The notes under the pieces were generated by a model, which worked only from the letters and a program-made list of their open reading frames with translations, had not been told where the DNA came from and made no database searches. Of a stretch of 64,000 nucleotides of DNA, positions 35,837-45,198 are shown piece by piece (position 1 is the stretch's first letter; each line of letters starts with the position of its first letter). The stretch comes from Oscillibacter valericigenes (GTDB taxonomy: Bacteria; Bacillota; Clostridia; Oscillospirales; Oscillospiraceae): positions 1-64,000 of the forward strand of contig NZ_JAFBIV010000005.1 in assembly GCF_021531915.1 (NCBI RefSeq), read 5' to 3'. The position numbers were made by a program, and so were the translations under genes.

Positions 35837-37183
35837 TTACTTCTTGTTGGAGCGGCGCCAGATGTGCATTTTTTCGGCTTCCGCGATCAGTTCCTCCCGG
35901 AACTGAGGATGGGCGATATTGATCAGGCCCTCGGCACGTTCCCAAGTGGACTTGCCCTTGGCATTGAACTTGCCGTATTCCGTCACCAGCCAGTGGAGGT
36001 TGGTACGGGTGCAGGTGGCGATGGAGCCCTCCAGCAGGGTGGGACGGATGCGGGAGTGGAGCTCACCGGTCTTCTTGTCCTTCACGGTGGCGGAGCAGCA
36101 AATAAAGCTCTTGCCGCCCTTGGCCAGATAGGCGCCCATGACGAAGTCCTGCTGGCCGCCTGCGCCGGAAATGTGGCTGGTGCCGGAGGACTCAGAGGAC
36201 ACCTGGCCGTACAGATCGATGTCCACAGCGCCGTTGATAGAGATGAAGTTGTCGATCTGGGACACCCGGGCGATGTCATTGACATAGCTGACGGGAGCCG
36301 CCATGCAGGCAGGGTTGTTGTTGATATAGTCGTACAGCTTCTGGGAGCCGGCGGCGAAAGCGTAGACCTGACGGCCCTTGTCAAAGGGCTTGCAGGCGCC
36401 GGTCAGCTTTCCGGCCGCAGCCATGTCCACGAAGGCGTCCACGTACATCTCGGTGTGCACGCCCAGGTCCTTCAGATCGCTCTTGGCGATCATCTTGCCG
36501 ATGGTGTTGGGCACAGAGCCAATGCCCAGCTGCAGGCAGGCGCCGTCGGGGATCTCGGGCACCACCAGGTTGGCGATGGCCATATCCACCTCGGAGGGCT
36601 CGCCGGAGCCGCCCAGGGTCTCCATGGGAGGATTCTCGCCCTCAACGATCATATCCACCTCGCTGATGTGGACGCAGTTCTCAAAGCCGCCCAGGCAGAC
36701 GGGCATATTCTTGTTGACCTCCACGATGACGGTCTTGGCGCAGTCGCAGACGGCCTTCAGGTGAGAGCCGCCGGGGCCGAAGTTAAAATAGCCGTGCTCA
36801 TCCATGGGAGCCACCTGGAACATGGCCACATCCAGGGTCTTGATGCAGTTGCGGTAGTAGCCGGGCAGTTCGGAATAGCGCAGGGGGATATAATAGGAGA
36901 AGCCCTCCTTGATGGCCTTCCGCTCGATGCCGGACATATGCCAGGAGTTCCAGGTAAAGTGGTCAGCGGCATTGGGCGTATCAAAAATAGCGGGACGGCG
37001 GGTCAGAATGCCGCCGCGGATGTTGATGCCCGTCAGGTCTTCCATGCGCTTGGCAAGTGCCTTATCCAGTGCGTTGGCGGTGCAGATGCTCCAGCCGTAA
37101 TCCAGCCAGTCGCCGGACTTGACCACCTGTACAGCCTCGTCGGCAGATTTCAGTTTCTGCTGGTATTCTTCCTGATAGCTCAT
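35837..37183 (-). CDS. but: Butyryl-CoA:acetate CoA-transferase
   Basis: 448 aa, acetyl-CoA hydrolase/transferase family. It moves CoA from butyryl-CoA to acetate, the last step of butyrate formation in many gut Clostridia. [32 protein letters not shown] and [13 protein letters not shown] resemble the Faecalibacterium/Roseburia enzymes. [10 protein letters not shown] is the CoA-binding loop, and Glu in VHTEMYVD is the candidate catalytic residue. A closely related 4-hydroxybutyrate CoA-transferase cannot be excluded from sequence alone. It has its own strong promoter and terminator, as expected of a highly expressed catabolic gene. Confidence 0.85.
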   Translation of the reverse strand: MSYQEEYQQKLKSADEAVQVVKSGDWLDYGWSICTANALDKALAKRMEDLTGINIRGGILTRRPAIFDTPNAADHFTWNSWHMSGIERKAIKEGFSYYIPLRYSELPGYYRNCIKTLDVAMFQVAPMDEHGYFNFGPGGSHLKAVCDCAKTVIVEVNKNMPVCLGGFENCVHISEVDMIVEGENPPMETLGGSGEPSEVDMAIANLVVPEIPDGACLQLGIGSVPNTIGKMIAKSDLKDLGVHTEMYVDAFVDMAAAGKLTGACKPFDKGRQVYAFAAGSQKLYDYINNNPACMAAPVSYVNDIARVSQIDNFISINGAVDIDLYGQVSSESSGTSHISGAGGQQDFVMGAYLAKGGKSFICCSATVKDKKTGELHSRIRPTLLEGSIATCTRTNLHWLVTEYGKFNAKGKSTWERAEGLINIAHPQFREELIAEAEKMHIWRRSNKK

Positions 37184-37239
37184 TGTACTTCCTCCTATTA
37201 CGATTGCAATTTTTCTGCGTTAAAACTCACATTGTCAAG

Positions 37240-37268
37240 ATTATAACAGGTGCAGCGAGAGATTGCAA
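37240..37268 (-). promoter_or_regulatory. Strong promoter of but
   Basis: Minus strand: -35 TTGCAA (37263-37268), 17-base spacer, -10 TATAAT (37240-37245). Confidence 0.88.
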
Positions 37269-37298
37269 TGAAAACGTGAAAAAAATCACAAGTTTTTT

Positions 37299-37334
37299 CA
37301 AAAAAGATGCAGGCCCTTTTGGGACCTGCATCTT
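37299..37334 (-). terminator. Terminator of ispH-rpsA
   Basis: AAGATGCAGG and CCTGCATCTT form a long stem (about 13 bp) followed on the minus strand by TTTTTT, 13 bases past the stop. Confidence 0.9.
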
Positions 37335-37346
37335 TGCAGATAAATC

Positions 37347-39302
37347 TTACTCCTCCACGGGAGCCTCTTCGGCTTCCTCGGCGGCGGGAGCCAGCAGAGC
37401 GCGGATGGACAGGGAGATCTTCTTCTTCTCCTCGTCCACAGCGGTGATCTTGGCCTCCACGATCTGACCCTCGGACAGGACATCCTCGGGCTTCTCGATA
37501 CGGCGGTCAGCGATCTGGGAGATGTGGATCAGACCGTCCACACCGGGCACGACCTCGGCGAAAGCACCGAAGGTCATCAGCTTGACGATGCGGACCTCGG
37601 CCACGTCGCCAACGCTGTACTTGTTCATGAAGTTGGTCCAGGGATCCACGCTGTGGTCCTTGCAGCCCAGGGAGATCTTGCGCTTCTCGGGGTCGAAGGA
37701 GATGACGTACACATCCATGGTGTCGCCGACCTTGCAAACCTCAGCGGGGGTCTTGATGCGGCTCCAGGACAGCTCGGAGATATGTACCATACCATCCACG
37801 CCGCCGATGTCCACAAACACGCCGTAGCTGGTCATGGACTTCACGGTGCCGGTGTAGTGCTTGCCGACCTCGATAGAGCTCCAGACAGCCTCCTGCGCGG
37901 CCTTGCGGGCCTCGTCGGTGACGCTGCGGATGGAGCCCACCACGCGGCGGCGGGCACGGTTGACCTCGGTGATGCGCAGCTGGACCTTCTGGCCCTTCAT
38001 CTCGGACAGGTCAGCGCCGCGGGGCATACCGCTCTGAGAAGCGGGCACGAACACGCGGACGCCCTTGACGGACACCACGATGCCGCCCTTGTTCTCCTCG
38101 GTGACAGTGCCTTCCAGCACGGTCTTCTCCTCAACAGCGGTCTCAATGTTCTCCCAGACCTTCACGGCGTCCAGGCGCTTCTTGGACAGCTCGGCGTAGC
38201 CTTCCACGTCGTTGACGCGGACAATGTAGGTCTCGATCTCGTCGCCGACCTTCACAATGTCCTCAGGCTTTGCGTTGGGGTCGTCGGTCAGTTCGCTCAT
38301 CTTGATGTAAGCATACTGCTTTGCGCCAACATCGACCAGAACCTCAGTGGGGTTGATGGCCAGAACGGTGCCGGTGACCTTCTCTCCTGTATTTAAAGTT
38401 TTGAAAGACTGATTCAGTAATTCCTCGAAGGACTCCATACCCTCGGCCACTTTGATTTCTTCGCTCATCGTTGCATATACCTCCTTAATAATGCCAGCAG
38501 GTGTGGAGGCGCCGGCCGTAAGGCCCGCAACAGAGCAACCATGGAAGAAATCCGGCGAGAGCTCGTCCGCGTTCTCGATCTGGAGGACACGGGGGCATCT
38601 CTTCATGCAAATTTCCGTCAAATGTTTGGTGTTGGCGCTTTTACGGTCTCCCACCACGACCATCACGTCCACTTCAGCGGCGATAGAAGCCGCTTCGGCC
38701 TGACGCTTATGCGTAGCATTGCATATTGTATCAAATATTTTTGCGTTTGTACACTCTTTTTTTAGGATTTTCCAAGAAGTTTCAAAAAGTTCTCGGATAC
38801 AGGTAGTCTGAGCCACCACTGTCACAGGGATCTCCCGGTTTTTGGGGTCCTTCTCAAGCCACATTTTTACTGCCTCGGGCCCTTCAAACACCAGAGGATG
38901 GCGGCACCAGCTAGCGATGCCGATGACCTCCGGATGGTGAGGCTCGCCGATGATGACCGGCTGCCGCCCCTCTTCCTCCGCCTGGGCCACCAGCTTCTGA
39001 ATACGGCAGACGTTGGGGCAGGTGGCGTTGACACAGCGGACGCCCCGGCTCTCCAGGTCGTCCAGTACGCTTTTCAGCTCTCCGTGGGAGCGGATGACCA
39101 CCGTGTCCCCGGAGCCTAGCTGGCTGCTGTCCGATATTTTCCGGATGCCCCGCCGGGCCAGATCCTCCACCACATAGCTGTTGTGGATCAGATCACCCAG
39201 CATCCAGCAGCCGCCGGTCTCCACCGCCGTCTTTTCTGCCAGATCCACGGCCCGCCGGACGCCGTAGCAGAATCCGGCGCTCTCCGCAAGGATGACCTTC
39301 AC
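37347..39302 (-). CDS. ispH-rpsA: IspH-ribosomal protein S1 fusion
   Basis: 651 aa, two proteins in one. Residues 1-280 are 4-hydroxy-3-methylbut-2-enyl diphosphate reductase, the last MEP enzyme, with cluster Cys at 12 (GFCYGVRRAV), about 94 (NATCPNV) and about 195 (DTICNAT). Residues about 300-640 hold four S1 RNA-binding repeats (for example GTVKSMTSYGVFVDIGGVDG). Such fusions are known in Clostridia. The start is a GTG overlapping the plsC stop. A Shine-Dalgarno before Met279 could allow separate translation of the S1 part. The Cys195 region lies in a noticeably AT-rich patch (38700-38800). Confidence 0.95.
   Translation of the reverse strand: MKVILAESAGFCYGVRRAVDLAEKTAVETGGCWMLGDLIHNSYVVEDLARRGIRKISDSSQLGSGDTVVIRSHGELKSVLDDLESRGVRCVNATCPNVCRIQKLVAQAEEEGRQPVIIGEPHHPEVIGIASWCRHPLVFEGPEAVKMWLEKDPKNREIPVTVVAQTTCIRELFETSWKILKKECTNAKIFDTICNATHKRQAEAASIAAEVDVMVVVGDRKSANTKHLTEICMKRCPRVLQIENADELSPDFFHGCSVAGLTAGASTPAGIIKEVYATMSEEIKVAEGMESFEELLNQSFKTLNTGEKVTGTVLAINPTEVLVDVGAKQYAYIKMSELTDDPNAKPEDIVKVGDEIETYIVRVNDVEGYAELSKKRLDAVKVWENIETAVEEKTVLEGTVTEENKGGIVVSVKGVRVFVPASQSGMPRGADLSEMKGQKVQLRITEVNRARRRVVGSIRSVTDEARKAAQEAVWSSIEVGKHYTGTVKSMTSYGVFVDIGGVDGMVHISELSWSRIKTPAEVCKVGDTMDVYVISFDPEKRKISLGCKDHSVDPWTNFMNKYSVGDVAEVRIVKLMTFGAFAEVVPGVDGLIHISQIADRRIEKPEDVLSEGQIVEAKITAVDEEKKKISLSIRALLAPAAEEAEEAPVEE
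38466..38486 (-). promoter_or_regulatory. Internal ribosome binding site before the S1 half
   Basis: Minus strand: AAGGAGG (38480-38486), 11 bases, then ATG (38466-38468) starting MSEEIKVAEG at the domain junction. The site is exact, though the spacing is long. Confidence 0.5.
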
Positions 39303-39934
39303 AGGGGCTCCCCCCCTACCGTCTGGCCGCCCAGGGCGTAGGCCTCTGCCAGAATGTCATCAGCGATCTTCTGCATCTCCTCAGAGGTGCCGTGGCGGCC
39401 TGTGTATACAGGGATGTACGGTTTGCCGAAGATGATGCGGGTCCGGTGGAACAGCTTCTTCTCCCCGTCCACAAACACCGGGATCATGGTGGCGCCGGTG
39501 CGGACGCCGATGACCGCCACGCCAGCCTTGGCGTGGGCAGGAAGGCCATCCTTGCAGCCGATGCCGTTGCGAATCACGGTGCCCTCCGGGAAAATCAGCA
39601 GGTTGTCTCCGCCTTTAATGGCCTGTATGGCAGTCTTGACTGCCTGGATGTCGTTGTCGCCCCGGCTGACGGGAAAGGCCCCCACATGCCGCAGCGCCCA
39701 TGCCAGAGGCTTGAAGCGAAACAGCTCCTGCTTGGCCATGATGTGCACCCGGTAGTTGATGGGCAGCCGCAGCACTACCAGCAAGGGGTCCCAGTTGCTG
39801 GAGTGGTTGGGACACAATAGGGCGCCATGCTCCGGCAGATTTTCAAGCCCCTCCACCGTGGTGGGATGCAGAATGCGGCACACAAGGCCAACTACATAAT
39901 AAGCAAATACAAAAAACGTACCCAGGGGTTTCAT
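39299..39934 (-). CDS. plsC: Lysophospholipid acyltransferase (PlsC-type)
   Basis: 211 aa. It acylates 1-acylglycerol 3-phosphate in phospholipid synthesis. The N-terminal hydrophobic helix, catalytic NHSSNWDP (HX4D), and FPEGTVIRNG are clear. The gene is coupled by overlaps to cmk upstream and ispH-rpsA downstream, the common cmk-plsC-ispH-rpsA order of Clostridia. Confidence 0.94.
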   Translation of the reverse strand: MKPLGTFFVFAYYVVGLVCRILHPTTVEGLENLPEHGALLCPNHSSNWDPLLVVLRLPINYRVHIMAKQELFRFKPLAWALRHVGAFPVSRGDNDIQAVKTAIQAIKGGDNLLIFPEGTVIRNGIGCKDGLPAHAKAGVAVIGVRTGATMIPVFVDGEKKLFHRTRIIFGKPYIPVYTGRHGTSEEMQKIADDILAEAYALGGQTVGGEPL

Positions 39935-40605
39935 CTGGTCTTCTCCTTCATGATGTTCAAAAGGGCCTCCTCGCTCTCCGCGAAGGTCAGCTCCGTGGTA
40001 TCCAGAAGAACGGCGTCCTCGGCCTGCCGCAGGGGCGCCGCGGCCCGGTGGGAGTCGTTCCAGTCCCGCTCCTGGATATCCTTCAGTACAGCTTCAAAGG
40101 GCTCCGGCGTACCCCGCTGCTCCAACTCCAGCATCCGTCGCTGAGCCCGGGCCTCCGGGGAGGCGGTCAGGAAGATCTTCACGTCGGCGTCAGGCAGCAC
40201 CACAGTGCCGATATCCCGGCCGTCCATGATGACGTTGTTGGTGCGGGCCAGCTGGCGCTGCATTTCCAGCAGGAAAGCCCGAACAGCGGGATGGGCGGAC
40301 ACGGCGGAGGCGTACATGGAGATCTGCGGCAGGCGGATCTCCTTGGTCACGTCCGCACCGTTCAGCAGCATGTGCTGGAGGCCGTCTTCCCCGTAGGTCA
40401 GCTCCACATGGATCTCCGGAAGCCGGGCGGTCACCGCTGTTTCATCCTTCGGGTCAATTTCTTTTGTATAAATATAGTATCCGATGGTTCGGTAAATGGC
40501 GCCGGTGTCCACATATAAATAGCCGAGCTTTGCGGCAATACTGCGGGCCAGGGTGCTTTTTCCGGCACCGGAGGGGCCGTCGATGGCAATGCTGATGGTC
40601 TGCAT
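39931..40605 (-). CDS. cmk: Cytidylate kinase
   Basis: 224 aa. It phosphorylates CMP/dCMP. The P-loop is DGPSGAGKST, followed by YVDTGAIYRTIGYYI and IMDGRDIGTVVLPDADVKIF. It overlaps plsC by four bases. Confidence 0.96.
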   Translation of the reverse strand: MQTISIAIDGPSGAGKSTLARSIAAKLGYLYVDTGAIYRTIGYYIYTKEIDPKDETAVTARLPEIHVELTYGEDGLQHMLLNGADVTKEIRLPQISMYASAVSAHPAVRAFLLEMQRQLARTNNVIMDGRDIGTVVLPDADVKIFLTASPEARAQRRMLELEQRGTPEPFEAVLKDIQERDWNDSHRAAAPLRQAEDAVLLDTTELTFAESEEALLNIMKEKTR

Positions 40606-40619
40606 GGTTCACTCTCCTG

Positions 40620-41855
40620 TCATGTTTCGTTCTCCGCCGCCGCAAGACCGGCGGCGCGGCCTGTTGCCCAGGCGATCTGCAGGTTGAAGCCGCCGGTATA
40701 GGCGTCCACGTCGATCACTTCACCTGAAAAGTACAATCCCTTTACAAGCTTTGACTCCATTGTAGCTGGGTTGATCTCGCCGACTTTAACACCGCCGGAG
40801 GTAATGATGGCGTCCGTGACCGGGCAGGGGCCCGCGATAGCGATTGGGAAATGCTTCAGCAGGCGCAGAAGCTCACGCCGCTGCTCCTTGGTCAGGTCAT
40901 GGACCTTCTGATGGGGCGGAATCTCCGTCAACCCCACCACCACGGGGATCAGCTTCTGGGGCAGCAGATCGCCCAGAGCGTTGCAGAAGTCACTGTTGGC
41001 GTATTTGGTGAAATCCGACAGCAGCCGTTTGTCCAGCTGCTGCTCATCCAGCGCGGGCTTTAGGTCGATCTCCAGGCGGTACTTTTTCTTTTCAAAGCGC
41101 CGCATGTGGGCGGACGCCGACAGTACCAGCGGGCCGCTGACACCAAAGTGGGTAAACAACATCTCGCCGAAATCCGTGTAGATCTTCTTATCGTTTTCAA
41201 ACACGGTCAGGCTGACATTCCGCAGACTCAACCCCTGCATCCGGGCGCAGAGATTCCCCTGTTCCCGCAAAGGAACCAGGGAGCCCCGCAGGGGCGTAAC
41301 GGTGTGTCCGGCCTCGGCAGCCATGCGGTGGCCCTCACCTGTGGAGCCGGTAGCAGGATAGCTGACGCCGCCGGTGGCCAGAATGACCGCCTGGGCAGGA
41401 TACTCCCGGCGTTCTCCCAGCACACCGCAGACGGTTCCCTCTTCGATCTCAAGGTGCACCGCCCGGTCCCGGACCAAGGTGACCCGCAGGGCCTTCAGCC
41501 GCCGCTCCAGGGCACCACTGATGTCAAAGGCACGGTCGCTGACGGGAAACACCCGGTTTCCCCGTTCAGTTTTCAGGGGTACCCCCAGCTCTTCAAAAAA
41601 AGCCATGGTGTCCCGGCCGTCGAACCGGGAAAAAACACTGTACAGGAACTTGCCGTTCTTCGGCGTGTTGGCCAGCAGGGTCTCCAGGTCCGCATTGTTG
41701 GTCACGTTGCAGCGGCCCTTGCCGGTGATATTCAGTTTCTTGCCCAACCGCTCGTTAGGCTCCAGCAGGGTCACAGAGGCCCCCTGCTCCGCCGCGCAGA
41801 TGGCGGCCATCATGCCGGCGGCGCCGCCGCCCACCACTACGATCTGTTTACTCAT
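40620..41855 (-). CDS. BaiN/YhiN family flavoprotein oxidoreductase
   Basis: 411 aa. The Rossmann start VVVGGGAAGMMAAICAAEQG binds FAD; GKGRCNVTNN, ATGGVSYPATGSTGEG and GEVIDVDAYTGGFNLQIA are signatures of the HI0933/YhiN family. One member, BaiN, reduces bile-acid intermediates in Clostridium scindens, but most members are uncharacterised, and bile-acid activity should not be assumed. The start at 41855 overlaps the rpiR stop by eight bases; a tandem ATG at 41858 is equally possible. It lies in front of cmk. Confidence 0.9.
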   Translation of the reverse strand: MSKQIVVVGGGAAGMMAAICAAEQGASVTLLEPNERLGKKLNITGKGRCNVTNNADLETLLANTPKNGKFLYSVFSRFDGRDTMAFFEELGVPLKTERGNRVFPVSDRAFDISGALERRLKALRVTLVRDRAVHLEIEEGTVCGVLGERREYPAQAVILATGGVSYPATGSTGEGHRMAAEAGHTVTPLRGSLVPLREQGNLCARMQGLSLRNVSLTVFENDKKIYTDFGEMLFTHFGVSGPLVLSASAHMRRFEKKKYRLEIDLKPALDEQQLDKRLLSDFTKYANSDFCNALGDLLPQKLIPVVVGLTEIPPHQKVHDLTKEQRRELLRLLKHFPIAIAGPCPVTDAIITSGGVKVGEINPATMESKLVKGLYFSGEVIDVDAYTGGFNLQIAWATGRAAGLAAAENET

Positions 41856-42720
41856 CATCCATCTTTCCAAACACGCCGTATTCGTTCCAGATGTCTTCCA
41901 GTTCCTCGAAAGTCCTGGCGGCATCGGTGCCCATACGGTAAGCCAGTGCCACCAGCAGGGCGTTGATCAGAGACAGGGGCGCCACCATGGAGTCCACGAA
42001 GGATATCATCTCACAGGGGGCCAGCAGGGCCGCGTCGGACATCTGGTACACCGGGGACAACTCGTTGTCTGTCACGGCAATGATGGTGGCTCCCCGGTCC
42101 TGGGCAAATTTCACGGTGTTCATGGTCACCCTGGAGTAGCGGGGGAAGCTGATGGCGATCATCACGTCCCCGGGGCCGATGCGGAACAGCTGCTCAAAAA
42201 TTTCTCCGGCGGCGTTGGACTGGACCAGGGTCACATTTTCGCACAGCAGGTGCATATAAAAGTTCAGATATCCGGCCACATAGGCAGAGGAGCGGACACC
42301 CAGAATATAGATATGGCGGGCGTTTTTGATGCGGTCCACCACATCGTCGAACTGGTTCCGGTCTGCCTGGGCAGCCAGCTCCCGCAGCTTGTCGATATCC
42401 GACTGCAGCACGGCACCCAACAAGTCCTGCCGCTCAAAGAGCTCCCCGGCCTGCTGGATGCGCTGGGTGGAGGTCAGACGGCTGCGGATCATCTCCTGCA
42501 GTGCCCGCTGCATACTGGGATAGCCGTCGTAGCCCAACTCCGAGGCAAACCGTACCACTGTGGATTCGCTGACGCCCACCAGCTTGCCCAGCTTGCTGGC
42601 GGTCATGAAAGCCGCTTTATCGTAATTGTCCAGGATGTACCCGGCAATTCTCTTTTGTCCCTTGGAAAAGCCGTTCATGCTGCTTTCAATGGTATGTAAA
42701 ATGTTTTTCGCCACGGCCAT
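41848..42720 (-). CDS. RpiR family transcriptional regulator
   Basis: 290 aa. An N-terminal HTH_6 domain (FMTASKLGKLVGVSESTVVR) and a C-terminal sugar-phosphate isomerase (SIS) domain (about 130-260, YILGVRSSAYVAGY, AISFPRYSRVT) define the family, which usually senses a phosphosugar. No sugar catabolic genes adjoin; the downstream flavoprotein is coupled by overlap. The promoter is flanked by inverted repeats that could be its own operators. Confidence 0.92.
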   Translation of the reverse strand: MAVAKNILHTIESSMNGFSKGQKRIAGYILDNYDKAAFMTASKLGKLVGVSESTVVRFASELGYDGYPSMQRALQEMIRSRLTSTQRIQQAGELFERQDLLGAVLQSDIDKLRELAAQADRNQFDDVVDRIKNARHIYILGVRSSAYVAGYLNFYMHLLCENVTLVQSNAAGEIFEQLFRIGPGDVMIAISFPRYSRVTMNTVKFAQDRGATIIAVTDNELSPVYQMSDAALLAPCEMISFVDSMVAPLSLINALLVALAYRMGTDAARTFEELEDIWNEYGVFGKMDDE

Positions 42721-42792
42721 TCCCTCCCCTGTTCGTTCTCTTTTTTATCTTACACACAGAAAATGCGCAGGTCTCCATGCGCATCCTGTCGT

Positions 42793-42820
42793 ATTGTACC
42801 ACAAACCCTGCAAAATTCAA
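42793..42820 (-). promoter_or_regulatory. Promoter of rpiR
   Basis: Minus strand: -35 TTGAAT (42815-42820), 16-base spacer, -10 TACAAT (42793-42798). Confidence 0.7.
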
Positions 42821-42856
42821 ACGGTTTTTGCAGGAAATTTTGCAAAGCTTGCAAAA
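42807..42856. promoter_or_regulatory. Two inverted repeats with TTTTGCA half-sites (candidate operators)
   Basis: CCTGCAAAA (42807-42815) and TTTTGCAGG (42826-42834) are a 9-bp inverted repeat across the -35. TTTTGCAAAGCTTGCAAAA (42838-42856) is a second, with 8-bp arms. The four half-sites lie on the upstream side of the rpiR promoter, a likely autoregulatory region. Confidence 0.6.
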
Positions 42857-42884
42857 TGGAAGCGCGGACCCTTTGGCCCGCGCT
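42855..42884 (-). terminator. Possible terminator of rluB
   Basis: AGCGCGG and CCGCGCT pair around CCAAAGGG-type inner sequence; the minus-strand tail TCCATTTT is only moderately T-rich. Confidence 0.5.
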
Positions 42885-42897
42885 CAGGCAGCTTGAT

Positions 42898-43614
42898 TCA
42901 GGTTGCGGATGGCTCTTTCAGGGCGGCAACCTCGTCCGCCGTCAGATACCGCCATCTGCCAAGCGGAAGGTCACCCAGCTCCAGAGAATGCTCCCGGATC
43001 CGACACAGCCGCTTCACGGTCAGCCCACACGCAGCACACATCCGTCGAATCTGCCGGTTTTTGCCCTCGTGGATGGTGATGGACAGCTCCGCCGTCTGGC
43101 GGGTTTTCCGCAGGACCTCTACTTTTGCGGGGCGGATGGGTTCCCCCTCCAGGTCGGTAATGGCGGCCAGCTTTTCCGCCGCGCCGTCCACCGGGCCAAA
43201 TACGGAGACTAAATAGGTCTTGTTGACCTCTCCGCTGGGATGCAGCAAATGCTGCATCAGATCACCATCGTTGGTCATCAACAGCAGGCCTTCGGAATCC
43301 AGGTCCAGCCGCCCCACGGGATACACCCGGGTCCCGCAGTCCCGCACCAGGTCCGCCACGGTCTTTCGGCCCTTTTCGTCGGACAGAGTGGTCACATAGC
43401 CCCGGGGCTTGTTCAGCAGCAGATAGACGTGCTCGGCTTTTGACGCCAAGAGGTTCCCGTCCACCCGGATGTCATCCCGATCCGGGTCCGCTCGCTGTCC
43501 CAGCTCCGCCGTCACTCCGTTGACGGTCACGCGGCCTGCGGTGATGTAATCCTCCGCTGCCCGACGGGAACACACCCCGGCAGCGGAGAGCAGTTTTTGC
43601 AGTCGTTCTTCCAT
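42898..43614 (-). CDS. rluB: 23S rRNA/16S rRNA pseudouridine synthase, RluB type
   Basis: 238 aa. An N-terminal S4 domain (RLQKLLSAAGVCSRRAAEDYI) and RsuA-family catalytic domain with VGRLDLDSEGLLLMTNDG (catalytic Asp in GRLD), then NRQIRRMCAACG. It modifies the large-subunit peptidyl-transferase region. It ends the scpA-to-rluB gene string. Confidence 0.94.
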   Translation of the reverse strand: MEERLQKLLSAAGVCSRRAAEDYITAGRVTVNGVTAELGQRADPDRDDIRVDGNLLASKAEHVYLLLNKPRGYVTTLSDEKGRKTVADLVRDCGTRVYPVGRLDLDSEGLLLMTNDGDLMQHLLHPSGEVNKTYLVSVFGPVDGAAEKLAAITDLEGEPIRPAKVEVLRKTRQTAELSITIHEGKNRQIRRMCAACGLTVKRLCRIREHSLELGDLPLGRWRYLTADEVAALKEPSAT

Positions 43615-43626
43615 ATGTCAGTCCTT

Positions 43627-44712
43627 CTATCGGGCCAGTTTCAGCACTGCCAGGGCGGATTCCGCCCTGGGTGCCACGGATTCTCCGCACAGCAGGTCCA
43701 CCCGGCCGACCTCCTGGCCGTCCAGGGTAAAAACAGCCTGTCCCACCTTGGTCCCGGCAGCCAGCGGTGCTGTCAGGGTATCTGTGAGCTCCAGGCGTGT
43801 TTCCAGCCTTTCCCCATCCGCGATGGGCCAGGAAAAGCTCTCCGCCGCCACCAGGGCCACGGTTTTCTGCGCGCCGTCCTTCACGGAGACCCGGCGAAGG
43901 GGCTGTCCCAGAACAGACAGGCGTTTGGCTGGATAGGCAGCAAAGCCATACGCATACAGCTCCTGGTGGTCAGCCCAGTCGTTTCCGTCCTGTAAGGTCA
44001 CCGCCACCAGCCGCTGGCCGTTCTTCTCCATGCAGCTGACCAGGGTCCGGCCCGCTGCTTTGGTATAGCCCGTTTTCAGCCCGATGCAGCCCTCCGACCA
44101 GGAGAGCAGCTTGTTGTGATTGGTCATGGTGCGGCCGCCGATGGTGACGGTGCGGGTGGAGGCGATCCGGGCGAAGGTTTCGTTCTCCATAGCGGCGCAG
44201 GCTAGCACCGCCATGTCCCGTGCGGTGGAATAGTGGGTCTCCGCGTCCAGCCCGTTGGGGTTGGCGAAAGAGGTATGCACCATTCCCAGCTCCTTGGCGG
44301 TCTCGTTCATCATCTTCACAAAGCCCGCCTGGCTGCCGCCTACCTGCTCCGCGATGACCACCGCCGCATCATTTCCGGAGCACAGCATCAGACCGTAGAG
44401 CAGCGTCTCCAGGGTCAGCTGCTCCCCCTCCTTCAGGTACATGGAAGAGCCCTCTGTCAGGGTCGCCTCCCGCTTGACGGTCACCATGTCGGAGAGATTC
44501 CCTTCCCTGATAGCCACCAGGGCGGTCATGATCTTGGTGGTGCTGGCAATCAGCATTTTCGCATCCGTGTTCTGCTCATATAGCACCCGACCGCTGTCTG
44601 CGTCCACCAGGATCGCAGCCGCGGCCGAGGTACTCACAGCTTTTGACTGACAAGGGAGAATACTACACAGCATCAATACCACAGTCAGTACAACGGCAGC
44701 GCGCTTTGGCAT
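43627..44712 (-). CDS. D-alanyl-D-alanine carboxypeptidase (DacF/DacB type)
   Basis: 361 aa, penicillin-binding protein family S11. A signal peptide (1-25) precedes the serine peptidase: STTK at 57-60, SGN in LCSGNDAA and KTG in GLKTGYT. A C-terminal beta domain (PBP5-C) follows from about 270. It trims pentapeptide stems; near sporulation genes such as ytfJ it may act on spore cortex (inference). The start follows GAGGTG. Confidence 0.92.
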   Translation of the reverse strand: MPKRAAVVLTVVLMLCSILPCQSKAVSTSAAAAILVDADSGRVLYEQNTDAKMLIASTTKIMTALVAIREGNLSDMVTVKREATLTEGSSMYLKEGEQLTLETLLYGLMLCSGNDAAVVIAEQVGGSQAGFVKMMNETAKELGMVHTSFANPNGLDAETHYSTARDMAVLACAAMENETFARIASTRTVTIGGRTMTNHNKLLSWSEGCIGLKTGYTKAAGRTLVSCMEKNGQRLVAVTLQDGNDWADHQELYAYGFAAYPAKRLSVLGQPLRRVSVKDGAQKTVALVAAESFSWPIADGERLETRLELTDTLTAPLAAGTKVGQAVFTLDGQEVGRVDLLCGESVAPRAESALAVLKLAR

Positions 44713-44756
44713 GGTCCATCACCTCATTCGTTCACGGTGATGGTAGTATACCCCGC

Positions 44757-45155
44757 TCAGAGGGTCTCTTTTTCCTTCTTCTTGTCGATAATTTTTTCCA
44801 CTTTATCCACGATCTCCGGGGCTATGTCTACGATGCGGTCCACCGTGTTCATAGGCGCTGCCGCTACAGGCAGCATCCGGGTGGTGCCGTCCTTGATGAC
44901 CAGGAAGGCCACAGGGTCGATCTTCACGCCTGCGCCTGCTCCGCCGCCAAAGTTGGTGTTGGCGTTCTTGCCGTAGTCGCCGCCACCTCCGCCGAAGCCG
45001 AAGCTGATCTTGGAAATGGGGATCAGGGTCACGCCGTCGGGCGTGGTGATAGGCTGGCCGACGATGGTATTGGTGTCGGCCATGGCATGGACCTTATCCA
45101 TGGTGGAGCGCATCAGCTCGGTCAGTGGATTTTTCTTCTCCGTCGTATTATCCAT
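44757..45155 (-). CDS. ytfJ: Spore protein YtfJ (GerW)
   Basis: 132 aa. IVGQPITTPDGVTLIPISKISFGFGGGGGDYG and the Gly-rich GGGAGAGVKIDPVAFLVI core are the YtfJ/GerW signature; in B. subtilis the protein is made in the forespore and is needed for germination. The start MDNTTEKK follows AAAGGATGG; an ATG 14 codons earlier has no ribosome site. Confidence 0.92.
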   Translation of the reverse strand: MDNTTEKKNPLTELMRSTMDKVHAMADTNTIVGQPITTPDGVTLIPISKISFGFGGGGGDYGKNANTNFGGGAGAGVKIDPVAFLVIKDGTTRMLPVAAAPMNTVDRIVDIAPEIVDKVEKIIDKKKEKETL

Positions 45156-45198
45156 CTTGTGAACCATCCTTTCTGAATCTGAGAGCAAACCGCTCATA

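Noticed and set aside
35768-37246. 492-codon open frame opposite the CoA-transferase
   Set aside because: Composition is dominated by Gly, Ala, Val, Leu, His and Asp in the pattern of a complementary-strand reading; there is no ribosome site or domain.
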